A DNA stretch of 64,000 bases from Vicia villosa (GCF_029867415.1 NW_026705729.1:341001-405000), one strand, 5' to 3'. Positions 1-12,661 are shown, counted from the first letter of the stretch. Notes: generated from the letters alone by a model not told the origin. A program made the numbers and translations.

Positions 1-1792
1 TGTTTTGACTGGGCCAAACAAATCAATGTGCAAGAGTTCTAACGGCCTTGAGGAAGAAACAACATTCTTAGACTTGAATGCAGGTTTGGAGAACTTGCCC
101 TTCTGACATGCTTCACAAAGAGCGTCTGATTTGAATTTCAGATTAGGGAGTCCTCTGACAAGATTCAGTTTGTTAATCTGAGAAATCTTTCTCAAACTAG
201 CATGTCCTAATCTTCTGTGCCAGACCCACTGCTCTTCAGAAACAGACATAAGACAAGTTACCTTCTGATCCTTAAGATCTTGAAGATCTGTCTTATAAAT
301 GTTATTCTTTCTCTTGCCTGTAAATAGGATTGAGCCATCCTTCTGACTTACAGCTTTGCAAGACTTTTGATTAAAGATTATGTCATAACCGTTGTCACTT
401 AATTGACTTATGGACATCAAGTTATGAACTAATCCATCTACTAGAAGAACATTAGTTATGGAAGGAGAGTTACCTGTACTGGTGGTTCCAGAGCCAATAA
501 TCTTGCCGTTCTGATCTCCTCCAAACTTAACTTCTCCAGCAGACTTAAACACCAGATCTTTGAACATAGACCTTCTTCCTGTCATGTGTCGGGAGCATCC
601 TGAGTCCAGGTACCATGACATGTTGTGCTTTGACTTCTTTGCAACCGGGGATATCTCTTCAGAATCTGATTCTGATGTAGATTTTAATCCATCATCTTCT
701 GTCGCCATCAGCGTAAAGTTGGCCTGCTCATCTTCAGAGTCTGATTCATCTTCTGACTCATCCCATGTTGCCATAAGACCTTTCTTCTTATGAAACTTTT
801 TCTTGGGATTTTCCTTCTGAAGTTTTGGACATTCATTCTTGTAGTGTCCAGGCGCATTGCATTCGTAGCACATAACCTTCTTCTTGTCAAATCTTCTGTC
901 ATCAGAAGATTCTCCACGTTCAAATTTCTTTGAACTTCTGAAGCCTCTGAACTTCCTTTGCTTGCTCTTCCAGAGTTGGTTTACCCTTCTGGAGATCATG
1001 GATAGTTCATCTTCTTCTTCAGATTCTGATTCTTCAGGATCTTCTTCTTTAACCCGATAAGTGTTAGTGCATTTTTTAACATTAGATTTTAATGCAATAG
1101 ACTTACCTTTCTTTTGAGGCTCATTTGCATCCAGCTCTATTTCATGGCTTCTCAAGGCACTGATAAGCTCTTCCAAAGACACATCATTCAGATCCTTGGC
1201 AATCTTGAATGCAGTCACCATTGGACCCCATCTTCTGGGTAAGCTTCTGATAATCTTCTTTACATGATCAGCCTTGGTGTAGCCTTTATCCAGCAGTTAG
1301 AGTTTGAAATCTTGAAAACATCTTTTCAATGTCTTCATCATCCTCCATCTTGAAGGCTTCATATTTCTGGATTAGAACAAGAGCTTTAGTCTCTTTGACT
1401 TGAGCATTTCCTTCATGGGTCATTTTCAATGACTCATATATATCATAGGCCGTTTCCCTGTTAGATATCTTCTCATACTCAGCATGAGAGATAGCATTCA
1501 GCAAAACAGTTCTACATTTATGATGGTTCTTGAAATGCTTCTTCTGATCATCATCCATTTCCTACCTTGTAAGCCTTACGCCACTATCTTTTACTGGATG
1601 TCTGTAACCATCCATCAGAAGATCCCATAGTTCACCATCTAGACCAAGAAAGTAACTTTCCAGTTTATCTTTCCAGTATTCAAAGTTTTCACCATCAAAT
1701 ACTGGTGGTCTAGTATAACCATTGTTACCATTATATTGCTCAGCAGAGCCAGATGTAGTTGCAGATGAGTTTGTTGAAGTTTCACCAGCCAT
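1..1792 (-). pseudogene. Sirevirus A gag-pol, 5' part (gag, protease, start of integrase)
   Basis: Ty1/copia Sirevirus polyprotein read on the minus strand from ATG at 1792, running off the window at base 1. Gag begins MAGETSTNSS and carries a CCHC zinc knuckle (CYECNAPGHYKNEC, about 835-872). The aspartic protease signature DSGCSRHMTG lies at about 577-606. The integrase zinc region (WHRRLGHAS, then CEAC) lies at about 100-225 and leads into the first integrase residues. Gag is broken by an in-frame TAG at about 1559-1561 and by a roughly 11-bp deletion near 1290 that shifts the frame. From about 1285 to base 1 gag and pol form one uninterrupted frame. Compared with element D, A lacks about 250 residues between the zinc knuckle and the protease. 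The family assignment is strong; whether the rest of pol is intact cannot be seen here. Confidence 0.9.
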
Positions 1793-1863
1793 CGTTTACT
1801 GAAGCGTTTTTCTCTTCCTGAATCTTTTCTAAACACGGTTAAGTGCTTGCACCTTAGAACCGG

Positions 1864-1876
1864 CGCTCTGATGCCA
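1864..1876 (-). other. Primer binding site of Sirevirus A
   Basis: On the minus strand this reads TGGCATCAGAGCG, three bases downstream of the LTR end. It matches the initiator tRNA-Met primer site usual in plant copia elements (TGGTATCAGAGC) with one change. It fixes the LTR at 1879-3079 as the 5' LTR. Confidence 0.8.
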
Positions 1877-1878
1877 AT

Positions 1879-3079
1879 TGATGGATAGAAAAACACTTAG
1901 AAAGGGGGGGGTTGAATAAGTGTAGTCTAAAAACTTGAACGATAAAAACAATTTGCACAGTTATTTTTATCTTGGTTCGTTGTTAACTAAGCTACTCCAG
2001 TCCACCCCCACAGAGTGATTTACCTCACCGGAGGATTTAATCCACTAATCTCAACAGATTACAATGGTTTTCCACTTAGTCCATGACTAAGTCTTCTAGA
2101 GTATTCTGATCACAACTTGATCACTTTAGGAACAACTACTTAGAAACACTCTAAGACTTTCTAGAGTATCCTGACCACCACGTGATCACTCTAGTTACAA
2201 CTGCTTAGAAACACTCTAAGACTCCTAGAGTTTCCTGATCAACACGATCACTCTAGTTCCTTACAATTAATGTAATCAAGTAAGAGTATTACAAATGCTT
2301 CTGAAAAGCTATAATCACAACTGTGATATTTCTCTTAAAGTTTAAGCTTAATCTCACTAATATATATTACAACAGCAATGTAGTGAGCTTTGATAAAGAT
2401 GAAGTCTGTGAGCTTTGTTTTGAGCAGCGTTTCAGCAAGTGTATATGGACAGAATTTCGTTAACCTTGCTTCTCATCAGAACTTCATATTTATAGGCGTT
2501 TGAGAAGATGACCGTTGGGAGCATTTAATGCTTTGCGTATTCCGTACAGCATTGCATTTAATGTTTCACGCTTTTGTCAACTACCTCGAGCCTTGTTCAC
2601 GCTGTGTCTACTGACGTTGCCTTTAATAACTTCTAACGTTCCTTTTGTCAGTCAGCGTAGCCTGCCATCTTGTACTTGCTTCTGATATGATGTTTGTGAA
2701 TACAACGTTTGAATATCATCAGAGTCAAACAACTTGGTGCAGAGCATCTTCTTGTCTTCTGACCTTGAAGTGCTTCTGAGCGTGATACCATGTCTTCAGC
2801 ATCTTCTGCTTCTGATCTCTAGTTCCTTCTGATGCTTCCATAGACCCATGTTCTGATTCTGCTTGACCATCTTCTGATGTCTTGCCAGACCATGTTCTGA
2901 TGTTGCATGCTGAACCTTCTGAGTCAAAGCTTCTGAGCGCTGATTTGTGCATACTCTTTATATATTTCCTGAAAGGGAAATTGCAATGTATTAGAGTACC
3001 ACATTATCTTATGCCAAAATTCATATCCTTGTTGTCATCAAAACTAAGAATATTGATCAGAACAAATCTTGTTCTAACA
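1879..3079 (-). repeat. 5' LTR of Sirevirus A
   Basis: About 1.2-kb LTR. On the minus strand it starts TGTTAGAACAAG at 3079 and ends TCTATCCATCA at 1879, so it is bounded by TG and CA. It aligns along its length with the LTRs of elements B, C, D and F. A TATA box (minus TATAAATA, 2487-2494) sits in the conserved setting GCCTATAAATATGAAGTTCTGAT. The other LTR is outside the window, so no target duplication can be checked. Confidence 0.9.
2487..2494 (-). promoter_or_regulatory. TATA box of Sirevirus A LTR
   Basis: Minus-strand TATAAATA preceded by GCC. The same octamer in the same setting occurs in the LTRs of C, D and F. It is the likely core promoter that starts the genomic RNA. Confidence 0.6.
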
Positions 3080-4042
3080 ATTATTTGGATAATTAAACTA
3101 CAGTACGACAAATAGTACGGCATTTAATGCTGACAGTACAAATATTACATAATATAATGAACAGTACGACGAGTGAACGGTATGGTATTTGAAAACAAAA
3201 GATACAACAAACTTTAAGAATGACGATTAATAACCCATGCTATACATAATAACATATAGATGATTGGGAGTGTAAACAACCCAGGTCCGCATTTTTCAGG
3301 ACTATGCAGACAGAAAAAGGACATGATTACCACCACGACGGTGATGACCATAAAAAAACACGTTTCCATCTGCTTCGCCATTTTTGCCGGGAAAGAAGAG
3401 AGAATGAATATGAAGTAGAATTTTGAGAGATGAGTTGAAATTTGATGTGAGATTTTATGGAAAACTGAGATGTATTTATAGAGTGAAAAGAAGTATAGAG
3501 ACGTTGGGGAATGAAGTGATTCCGTACAAAAAAGGAAAATTTGAGTGGTAGTAGGATTTGAAAGAAAAAGGTATGGTAGGGTTTGAAAAGAGAGATGTAT
3601 AGAATAAAGTTAGAATTTGATTTTAAAAGAAAGAGATTTGAAAAGAAAGGAAAAGATTTTGAAAATAATATAATATAGTACAAAAATTAGTGGGAAACAA
3701 GAATTAATAATAATTTACTCGTTACCAGTACAGTCTGAATCCCCGGACTTTGCGCCTGCAAAAAGATTTAATTCTGTACCAATTGCGTCAGTACTATTTA
3801 TCTGCAAATAAATCTCAAATAAACAGCGTGTGTGAAATGATAAACAATATTTTGCGTTTGTATAAGAATAAATTCAACAGCGAGCCAAAATACCGTATAA
3901 GAAAAATTCTAAAAACCGAGTATTCATAAAATAAGGATATTTATGGAATAAAATCCAAGACTATATGAAACTCTCAACTTTTAGACAGAAGTCTGTTGCC
4001 TTCTTCTTTGAAAAAGATGCGTGCAAATTTTGGGGTATAACA
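3080..4042 (-). repeat. Partial Tat-type LTR (H) inserted in element B
   Basis: Read leftward from 4042 the minus strand begins TGTTATACCCCAAAATTTGC, an LTR start typical of Tat/Ogre gypsy elements. Element B similarity stops exactly at this point. A TATA box (TATAAATA, 3473-3480) lies about 560 bases in. The left part is replaced by element A at 3079, so A probably inserted into this LTR and the remainder lies outside the window. Apart from one small ORF I see no coding content. Confidence 0.55.
3214..3381 (-). CDS. Possible 55-residue membrane peptide inside LTR H
   Basis: A short ORF with a favourable start context (AAAATGGCG) begins about 92 bases downstream of a TATA box. The peptide begins MAKQMETCFF, has two hydrophobic stretches (about residues 9-24 and 35-51) and three cysteines after the first few residues. 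I do not recognise it. It lies in the presumed transcribed part of an LTR, where short ORFs arise by chance, and no second copy is available to test conservation. Confidence 0.2.
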   Translation of the reverse strand: MAKQMETCFFMVITVVVVIMSFFCLHSPEKCGPGLFTLPIIYMLLCIAWVINRHS

Positions 4043-4181
4043 CAAACACATAGAAGAAAAAGGATAATTTCATTAAGCACAGGAAAAAGATTGTCAGAAG
4101 TACAAGAGGGAGGGCAAGGGAAGATGCATAGAGAAAAAAAACAGATGCAGCAAAACAAAAGAAAACAATCTAAGACTCAAT

Positions 4182-7100
4182 CTAAGATGACCCTGGCTTT
4201 GACATGATCTTGGCCAGTATATCATGAATCCCATTGTTGCTCTCATTCTGTCTCTCCATGAAAGCACGAAACTCAGCGTTTATCGTTCTCTGCTCATCCT
4301 GGTTCTTCTGAATGACTCCAAAGTCCTTGCAAGACGGGAAGGTTTATCAGAAGAAGCTTCACAACTTCTTTCCAGAGGGATGACATTCTGATCCGCAGCT
4401 TCCATAGTCAGATCATTTGCAGGATTTTCCTCAACAGGAATAGTTTCAATAATATGATCTTCAGCATCTGCTTCTTCCATAGAAGCATCTCCATACTCTG
4501 CAGCAGGAACCTCAGAATCTCCATTCTCAAGAGCCTGAAGAATGGCAGCAAGATTCCGTGGAGCAGAAGGACCTTCAACTTCTGGTGGGTCAACAACTTC
4601 TGGAATGACCAAGCTTGGGTCTTCCTCAGAAGGATTTTCCCTCAGAAATTCAAAGAGTGTCCTGAAATCTCCGAGCAGAATAGGATATTGAGGTCTCCAG
4701 ACCACAATCTCCCTGCAAGGGTTAGCTTCCATTGCAGCAACAATTCTTGCTTCTTCCATCTCATCCACAAACCTCTTCTCTTAAAAGATATATCTCCCTC
4801 CGAGACGAGCAAACCAGAAGTATTCATAACTTCTCAGAATTCCACAAGGCCGTGGAGCAGCTTCTACACAAACTTCCTGAAGTTCTTCAAAACAAGCATC
4901 TGCTTTTCTTCGGAAGATTCTCCAGAACTTTCGCATAGCAACATCATTCAGGCCAGCATTTTCAACTATTATGAGAGTATCAAAGACTCTCCTTAGATTC
5001 CTCTTTACTAATTCAAAAATTACACCAATAGGGTATTCTCGGCGAGATTTTATTTTGGTTATGGGAGAGACAGGGTTAGGGACAGAATATGGTTGAGGCT
5101 CTCTATCCAACCGATAAGAAGATTCTTCTTCATTGTCAGAATCTAACACTACCATTTCAGCTTCAGGACGAGACTTGGGAGTGTAGTTGCAATCACGGAG
5201 CAATTGCTCATGTGATGCAGAATCTGGAAGATCAGAAACACATGGGTTGCTTTGAGAGGTGGAAGGAATGGGTTCATAGTTAGCATGGGGAGGAGGTTGA
5301 GAAGTGGATATATTTGTGTGAGGTGGAAAGAGAGTTTGTAGGGGTGGTATATCAAGAACAGGATTATCAAGGGCCTGGTCAGAAGCAAGGTTGGTTGTGG
5401 GCGGAGGAGAAGGAATGGGAACATCTGGAAAGGGTGAAGGAGGAGGAGTAGGGATTTTGGTTACAGGAGAAGTGGGAGGTGTAAGAACATGGAATTTGAT
5501 GGGTGATTCTGATGGGGCTTTATCTGGTTGATTTACTGGTTTAGGGGTTTGGGCAACAACTATTGGTGCAACTTCTGAATGTAAAGCAGGAACAAAATCA
5601 GGTTCAGAGAGATGTATACCTTTAGATACCTTCTGAACAGCTTCAAACACCGCTTCAAGCTTCTTCTACCTCTTAATCTTCTGTTCTACTACAATCTTTG
5701 CCTTTCCTCGAGAAATTTCTCGTCTTCTGGAAGATTCTAGAGCTTCCTTCTCATTTTCAGCAGCATTTTGACCGTCAACTGCTTGAGTTGTTGGTCCTTG
5801 CGAGATTTCTACCTGCAGATTCACAGCTTCTGCTTGCTGATTCACAGCTTCTTCAACATCCTCATCTTCATCGGTGTCATTAATTATCAACTTCCTTTTT
5901 CTGATCTTCTTCTTCTCAACAGCTTTAACATTTTCAACATTTTTATTCAACTTCTTCTTCTTCTTTTCAGCAGCCTCCTTCTAATTCTTTTCAATTTCAA
6001 TTGAAACTGCCTGAACGACTTCAACAATAACTTCTTCTGGAACAACCTCTTTAACAGTAGCATCAGCTACATTCTGAACTACCTTCACCTGATTATCAGA
6101 AGGATGATCAAATTTTCTTTTGGTCCTTCTTTCCTTGTTTTCAGCAGCTTCAGGAGCAACTTCTGAAACATCTTCCGAGGCAGCAGCCCTAGAAGTAGAA
6201 GTTTTCTTGCGGCCTAGTTTAGCAGGAGCACCTATTTCTTGATCTTTTACTCCTTCATCTTCCTTGAGTGACTTCAGGTATCTAGTTCTGACTCTTGGTA
6301 CCTCACTTCTAAAGAAGGGTTCAAAGTCAGCGAGAATATGATCTCTTCTGCTTCTTGCTCTAGGAAGAGGTTGAGGGGTTTTGATAACAGCATCAATGAC
6401 ACTCATCTTTCTCAAGGTGAGAGCATTCAAACAACTTCCAGTGGTAACGACAAGATCGCTGATTGTACCTTCAACTTCCAAGTTCTCAATAATCATGGAG
6501 TGAACCAGAAGGTTTGTGATAATCCTTCCAAAAGGAATGATAGTACACTTGTTCACTCTGAAGGCATTTCTGGATTCCCTCACAGCATGCCACAGGTGAT
6601 TGAAGATAATGAAGATAATATCAACCTTCTTCTGAGTAGCAATGCAATACAGGATGTATTTCTGCTCATTATTGACGAAATCTGCAGTATGAGTTCCTTT
6701 CTTGTGATAGAAACAACCCAGAAGAATCTTGGTCCAGATTTTATAAAGATCCCTCATGTCCTTGACACGCTTTGTCTCATTTACATCTGTGTAGAGAGTA
6801 GACAACACAACATCCCAATCAGCGCTTTGATCAATTTCAAAAGCACCCTCAGGGTTTCTCAGATCGAACATCATTCTCAGGATGTTCTCAGTAACGACCA
6901 TGAACTTCCCATGGACGAAAGACAAAATGGATTTAGGAGCAACAACTGCATGCACCCAAAATTCCTTTACAAGATCTGGGTAAACTGGTCCACAAAACTC
7001 AAAAAATAATGAGGCCCATCCTTGAAAAATGATGTCTTCCTTAAGACGAAAGTTATGCTCTTCTAGACTATCAAAGTCTACCATTAGTTCACAGATAACT

Positions 7101-7213
7101 TCCAGATCCTTCTTGGGAATAGAACAGACAACAACCAGAGTGATTTGCTGATCTTCTTCTTGAAGATGGAGAGGGACAGATGAGTCAACATTGTGAGATG
7201 ATGAAGCGGCCAT
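4182..7213 (-). pseudogene. Env-like ORF3 of Sirevirus B, broken
   Basis: Third ORF of the Sirevirus, homologous over its length to ORF3 of element D. The start MAASSSHNVD is at 7213. The order is an N-terminal globular domain (about 260 residues), a lysine/glutamate-rich stretch, a proline/serine-rich middle, a C-terminal globular domain and an acidic tail. It is disrupted by in-frame stops near 5981, 5666 and 4781 and by a frameshift near 4320. The name env-like comes from its position in Sireviruses; I see no signal peptide or clear membrane segment. The N-terminal part resembles the putative plant transposon protein domain found in many legume proteins, by pattern only. Confidence 0.8.
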
Positions 7214-7618
7214 TGAAAAAGAACTTAAGTTTGAAGAACAAAATCTGGGTTTGCGCTTAGGGTTTGAGAAGAGACTGAAAAGGTTGAAAAAATGCATGCA
7301 AGAAGAAGGAGAGAATGGGAGTGAAAAAGAAAAACGTTATGATTTGAAATGTATATATAGAGAAGGATTTGAAAAAGAATGCAATAAAATTTTGAGAATG
7401 AACAGTTACAGAATCAAAAGAAATCAATTGCATTAAATGATGAGTGACGTTATGTGAGAGAACGTGGTAAAAGAAATGATGTAACACAGTTACCTAGGAC
7501 GGCGTCCCATCAGATTCTTCACGCTTTTTACTAACCGTACAGACACGTGTTCACCATCAGAAACTACTTGATGACAGCTGTGTTGTTCTGAATAGAACTT
7601 TACACCTTCTGATTCTGA
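7214..7618 (-). promoter_or_regulatory. Promoter-like spacer upstream of ORF3 in B
   Basis: A roughly 400-bp non-coding segment between the integrase remnant and ORF3. It contains a minus-strand TATA-like CTATATATAC (7351-7360, about 140 bases before the ATG), a G-box palindrome ACACGTGT (7543-7550) and a TGACGT word (7444-7449). The same three words occur in the same order in element D at 45558-45941. This suggests an internal promoter for ORF3. That is inference, since no transcript data are available. Confidence 0.45.
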
Positions 7619-8440
7619 TCACTGCTTCTGATTGTCATTCTTTAGAAAAGATCTTGTTCTGATAGGATCATCTTTCTTTCCAAGGATCACATCTTCTGAA
7701 TGAGCTAAGGAGAGTCTAGAAGATCTTCTGACTATTGGCTCTTCAGAAATTCTGAGATTCTCTAAAGATGCAGCAACTTGATCTTCTGATCCATTGCTTC
7801 TGAGACTTTCAGCTCCTGGAGCTTTGCTTCTTTGTTCTACATCTTCTGATATGTCAATATCTATATCTGCAAAATTCTCAACCTGCTTTGGCTTTTCAAG
7901 ACCAAGCTTATTATCAAACCTGATATTGATTGATTCTTCTACAACCAATGTTTCAGTATTGTATACTCTGTAGCCTTTTGAGCGTTCAGAATATCCAAGA
8001 AGAAAACATTTTTGTGCCTTAGAATCAAACTTAACAAGATGATCTCTAGTATTCAGAATAAAACACTCACATCCAAAAGGATGAAAATATGAAATGTTGG
8101 GCTTTATGTTCTTCCACAATTCATAAGGAGTCTTATTTAGAATAGGTCTTATAGAGATTCTATTCTGAATATAACATGCAGTGTTTATTGCTTTTGCCCA
8201 GAAGTGCTTAGCCATATTGGTCTCATTGATCATGGTTCTGGCCATTTCTTGCAGAGTCCTATTCTTTCGCTCTACAACTACATAAATTTTCTTCTCCTTA
8301 GGTACCCACAATTTATTGGGTTCTTTCTTGTTAGTCTTCCTCAAGTTCTGATTGAACTTGAGTTTAGCATAATAGTTGATAGGAGGAACAGCATGATATT
8401 CTTTAGGTTTGACAGCATGATATTTCTTAGGTTGTGTCAC
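7619..8440 (-). pseudogene. Gag C-terminus fused to integrase remnant, Sirevirus B
   Basis: An open frame of 273 codons that joins the end of gag (repeats such as KKYHAV, then NQNLRKTNKK) directly to the back half of a copia integrase (VVERKNRTLQEMARTM, then NKTPYELWKN and FGCECFILN). Protease, the integrase zinc domain and most of the integrase core are deleted at the join. The reading ends before any RT motif. It is therefore a scar of an internal deletion and not a working enzyme. Confidence 0.8.
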
Positions 8441-10059
8441 ATGCTTCTTGGTGTGTACAGTGTTAAAACTCTATGTATGTGAAGTGAGCCTAATATCATG
8501 TGCATGGCCATATTTGAACTGATCATACAATGGCTTGTATGTAATTTTCAAATCATCAACAGGTTCAAATTTATGTGAGGTATCACCCTCATAGCCAAAA
8601 CCAAACCTTCTGTTTCCAGAAACACCATATATCATAGAAGCAAGATGACTTCTGCCAATACTTCTATATAGGAACTTTCTGAAGCTCGAGTCATATTCTT
8701 TCAGAATATGATTGAGACTGGGAATGGATTTTTCTAATTCAGAAGGAGATCAACTTTTTCCTTCAGCTCAGAATTTTCCAATTCCAGCTTCTTAGTTTCA
8801 AATTCAACTTGCTTTTTCAGCTTTTTGTATTTGATACTAAGGTGAGCCTTGAGTTCCAGAAGTTCAGTCAAACTGGAAACTAATTCATCTCTAGATAGTT
8901 CAGAAAATACCTCTTCAGAATCTGATTCTGATGTAGATTCTGATCCATCATCTACTGTGGCCATCAGTGCACAGTTGGTTTGCTCTCCTTCAGAGTCTGA
9001 TTCTAATTCTGATTCAGAATCATCCCATGTTTCCATAAGACCTTTCTTCTTATGAAACTTCTTCTTGGGATTCTACTTCTGAAGTTTTGGACATTCATTC
9101 TTGAAGTGTCCAGGTTCATTGCACTCATAGCAGACAACCTTATTTTTGTTAGATCTTCTACCAGAAGATTCTCCTCGTTCAAATTTCTTTGAACTTCTGA
9201 AGCTCTTGAACTTCCTTTGCTTGCTCTTCCAGAGTTGGTTTACCCTTCTGGAAATCATGGACAGTTCATCTTCTTCTTCTGATTTTGATTCTTCAGAATC
9301 TACTTCTTCAGCCTGAAAAGCGTTAGTGCATTTTTTAAAATTAGATTTTAATGCAATAGACTTACCTTTCTTCTGAGGCTCGTTTGCATCCAGCTCTATC
9401 TCATGGCTTCTTAAGGCACTGATTAGCTCTTCCAAAGAAACCTCATTCAGATTCTTTGCAATCTTGAATGCAGTCACCATTGGGGCCCATCTTCTGGGCA
9501 AGCTTATGATGATCTTCTTTACATGATCAGCCTTGGTGTATCCTTTGTCCAGAACTCTCAATCCAACAGTTAGCGTTTGAAATCTTGAGAACATCTTCTC
9601 AATATCTTCATCATCCTCCATCTTGAAGGCTTCATATTTCTGGATTAGAGCAAGAGCTTTAGTCTCCTTAACTTGAGCATTTCCCTCATGGGTCATTTTC
9701 AATGACTCATATATATCATAGGCAGTTTCCCTGTTAGATATCTTCTCATACTCAGCATGAGAGATAGCATTCAGCAAAACAGTCCTACATTTATGATGAT
9801 TCTTGAAAAGCTTCTTTTGATCATCATCCATTTCTTGTCTGGTAAGCCTTATGCCTGTAGCTTTTAGTGGATGTTTGTAACCATCCATCAGAAGATCCCA
9901 TAGTTCACCATCTAGACCAAGGAAATAACTTTCCAGTTTATGTTTCCAGTATTCAAAGTTTTCACCATCAAATACTGGTGGTCTAGTATAACCATTGTTA
10001 CCATTGTATTGCTCAGCACAGCCAGATGTAGATGTAGTTGTTGGAATTTCACCAGCCAT
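8441..10059 (-). pseudogene. Gag of Sirevirus B
   Basis: Starts MAGEIPTTTS at 10059 and is open for 328 codons through the retrotransposon gag core (FEYWKHKLESYFLGLD) and the CCHC knuckle CYECNEPGHFKNEC. A TAG just after PKLQK (about 9073) interrupts it. The acidic/serine segment and the coiled coil follow at 9036-8734, then a frameshift leads into the 8440-7619 frame. Element D keeps the same region open, so B has decayed further. Confidence 0.85.
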
Positions 10060-10130
10060 CTTTTACTGAAGCGTTTTTCTCTTCCTGGATCTTTTCTAAA
10101 CACGGTTAAGTGCTTGCACCTTAGAACCGG

Positions 10131-10143
10131 CGCTCTGATACCT
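10131..10143 (-). other. Primer binding site of Sirevirus B
   Basis: Minus strand AGGTATCAGAGCG, two bases after the LTR end. It matches the initiator tRNA-Met primer site of copia elements except at the first base. Confidence 0.75.
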
Positions 10144-10145
10144 AT

Positions 10146-10499
10146 TGAAGGATAGAAAAACACTTAGAAAAGGGGAGTTTGAATAATTGTAGCTTTAAAA
10201 CTTGTAAGATAAAAACTATTTGCACAATGATTTTTATCCTGGTTCGTTATTAACTAAACTACTCCAGTCCACCCCCTTGGAGTGATTTACCTCACCTGAG
10301 GATTTAATCCACTAATCACACTTGATTACAATGTTTTTCCACTTAGACAACCGCTAAGTCTTCTAGAGTATCCTGATCACAACCTGATCACTCTAGGAAC
10401 AAACTGCTTAGACAACTTCTAAGTCTTGCTAGAGTATACTGATCAACAACCTGATCACTCTAGTACTTATAAATTAATGTAAACAAATTCTTTTAAAAG
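10146..10499 (-). repeat. 5' LTR of Sirevirus B, 3' (U5) piece
   Basis: The U5-side segment of B's LTR, ending TATCCTTCA on the minus strand at 10146. It stops abruptly at 10499 where the Ogre LTR begins. The rest of the LTR continues at 33296-34090. Bases 10495-10499 (AAAAG) and 33296-33300 (AAGAG) are the probable 5-bp target duplication of element E, with one mismatch. Confidence 0.85.
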
Positions 10500-12554
10500 T
10501 GTAGCGGGGAAAATCTGATATCGAAGCCATAGGATTGACTCGAATCAATATTCCGTTTGAAATCGCCACTGCGCTTTATTGTTTCCAAAGGAAAAGGGAA
10601 AAGAACGTAAAACCCAAAGTTTTGTTTTTAAAACAAGAAAGAGATCTCAGGTACGGGTGTTGATTATATGAGGGGAAGGTTTAAAGCACCCGTCATATTT
10701 GTGGTACTCCACAGGAACCTTTTTGAAAATCTGTGTTTTATTAAAAGATATCGTGTGCGAAAAAAAGGGGTTTGTTTTATTCTTAAAATAAGCTCGGCAA
10801 GACGTTAAGCCTTGTTCCTACATACCTCCTTGGTGCAATGGAGAAGTCAGAGCTAATGTAGTTCCGCTTAAAGGGAAAACATTTTAAAAACGAATAAACA
10901 CTTTATCGTCGTCGGAGAGAAATACTCAGCCATTGATCTTGAGCATGAGAACAAATGAGTTCTTTGCATCGCAAATGAAAGAAGGGCTCCAACTCGGTTA
11001 AAATCAACGAGTATGCCACTAACTCTCTCTCGCGGAAAAGATCCCATTATATCAATCAATTTCAAAATCGTGGGGTATAACCACTCGTTTCAACAATTAA
11101 CCGTGTCTAAACTTTTGAAGAAAAGGCCACTAAGGGTAAAAGATATTTTTTTTAAGAACGTTTTAAAAGAGGTTTTACAAACGTAAGAATATTTTGGAAA
11201 AAGGGAAAAGATTTTGAAAATTAAAGAAGTGGGAGGAGATGAAGAGGCTAACCTAGTGCATAAAATAAAAGCTAAGGAAAGAAACGGTCTAACCAAATAA
11301 GAAGCCAACACTTGACTCTAAGAGTCAAGGTAGATTTCCCATCCTTTGGAATTATCAATACCAAACCAACACATTTACCACTTGGGGATCCAGATGAACT
11401 TATTATCTTAGCACCACTTTGCATTAAGCACATTAAGATTCTGACGAAAATCGGGCAGAGTAACGGCTGTTTTCGGGTAAAATCCTTATCTCAATGCCTT
11501 GGAATTAACCATCAAGGGCTTTCAAGGAAATACCTGCATGCGCAAACAGACAACAATCCAATGCCAGACAAACAGAATAACAGCAGAGTAACAACAGAAT
11601 AAGGGTCCAGAGATACTAAGTCCATAAGTCCGAATCTCCAAAATGCTAGGGATAGTAACCAATAGTCCAAAAGAGAGCCTTATGTGTTTTTTAGATTTTT
11701 GTTGATTATTAGTGTTTTAGCATAAAAGTAAAGTATGGTCCAAGTGGACAAAGTGAAAATAGCGGAAACATAAACATAGTGTCCAAATGGACAAAGAGAA
11801 AATAGCGGAATGTAAATATGATGTAATGATGAAATAAAGCGATAACAAGAGCAATATAATAAAGTGCGGAAATTAAGTTAGTTGTTAGATGTTAAAGGTA
11901 ACCATCTTGAAACTTGTCAAGTATGTTATCAAAGTTAATAATAAAGATCGATGGTGAGTGAAGGATGTACTCGGATTTAAATTCAATGGACATTTATCAG
12001 AAGCTTGATAAAATCATAGCGACTACACGATAAACCTCCATAAGTCTTAAATCAACCGCATACAATTCTCTTCCATATTTGATCTTTTTGATTCGGGACA
12101 CGAAATATTGCGCTATGTTAAGCAGATCGCCAAGTGATTTATATAGAAATCACCCTACAACGAGGCCGGTCAAAACTTTATGTGCTAATGCATGCGAGAG
12201 AAGCGATATGTAGATCACTCTCCGAAAGCAATACCGCACGAAAAGAAAAATGGTGAATGATATAGTCTTTACCAAGAATCCATACGAATTCTCAAGGTAT
12301 TAAGACTTTCATCGATCAAAATAAAGAGAAACAAAAGATGGAACCACATTAAAAGCTCCTTTCATCCATAATTTCAATCACTTAATATTGCGGATTTGGA
12401 TTCTCATCCTATCAACGCCCTAAGTCCATTGAAATTAGAGAGAAATTAGGCCTCTAACTTGTGATTCAAAGAAAGTATCAAAAGAATGGAGTAGAAGAAG
12501 AGTTAGAACCAAAAACAAGTCAAAAATAGCAAAAACAAGCATTCTGCCTCACTC

Positions 12555-12661
12555 GAAATCGATTTACCTCTGTAGGAAATCGATTTCCTGAGTGCAGAGT
12601 TCAGATCTGGCGCAAAAAACAGAGTGGAAATCGATTTCCCTCTGTAGGAAATCGATTTCCT
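12555..12661. repeat. ATCGAT palindrome cassette in E 3' LTR
   Basis: Four copies of a palindrome centred on AAATCGATTT: 12555-12565, 12574-12589 (AGGAAATCGATTTCCT, perfect), 12626-12639 and 12646-12661 (perfect). Members of a pair are about 8 bases apart; the pairs are about 36 bases apart. They lie 450-560 bases downstream of the TATA box, inside the transcribed part of the LTR. A further pair lies upstream of the TATA box at 13354-13388. The 5' LTR has the same set at 32206-32313. Confidence 0.85.

Noticed and set aside
3327..3683. 118-codon ORF on the minus strand
   Set aside because: Low-complexity F/S-rich translation across a TATA box in an AT-rich LTR; no domain.
4454..5283. Plus-strand ORFs (180 and 64 codons)
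   Set aside because: Opposite strand of B's ORF3, with no independent support.
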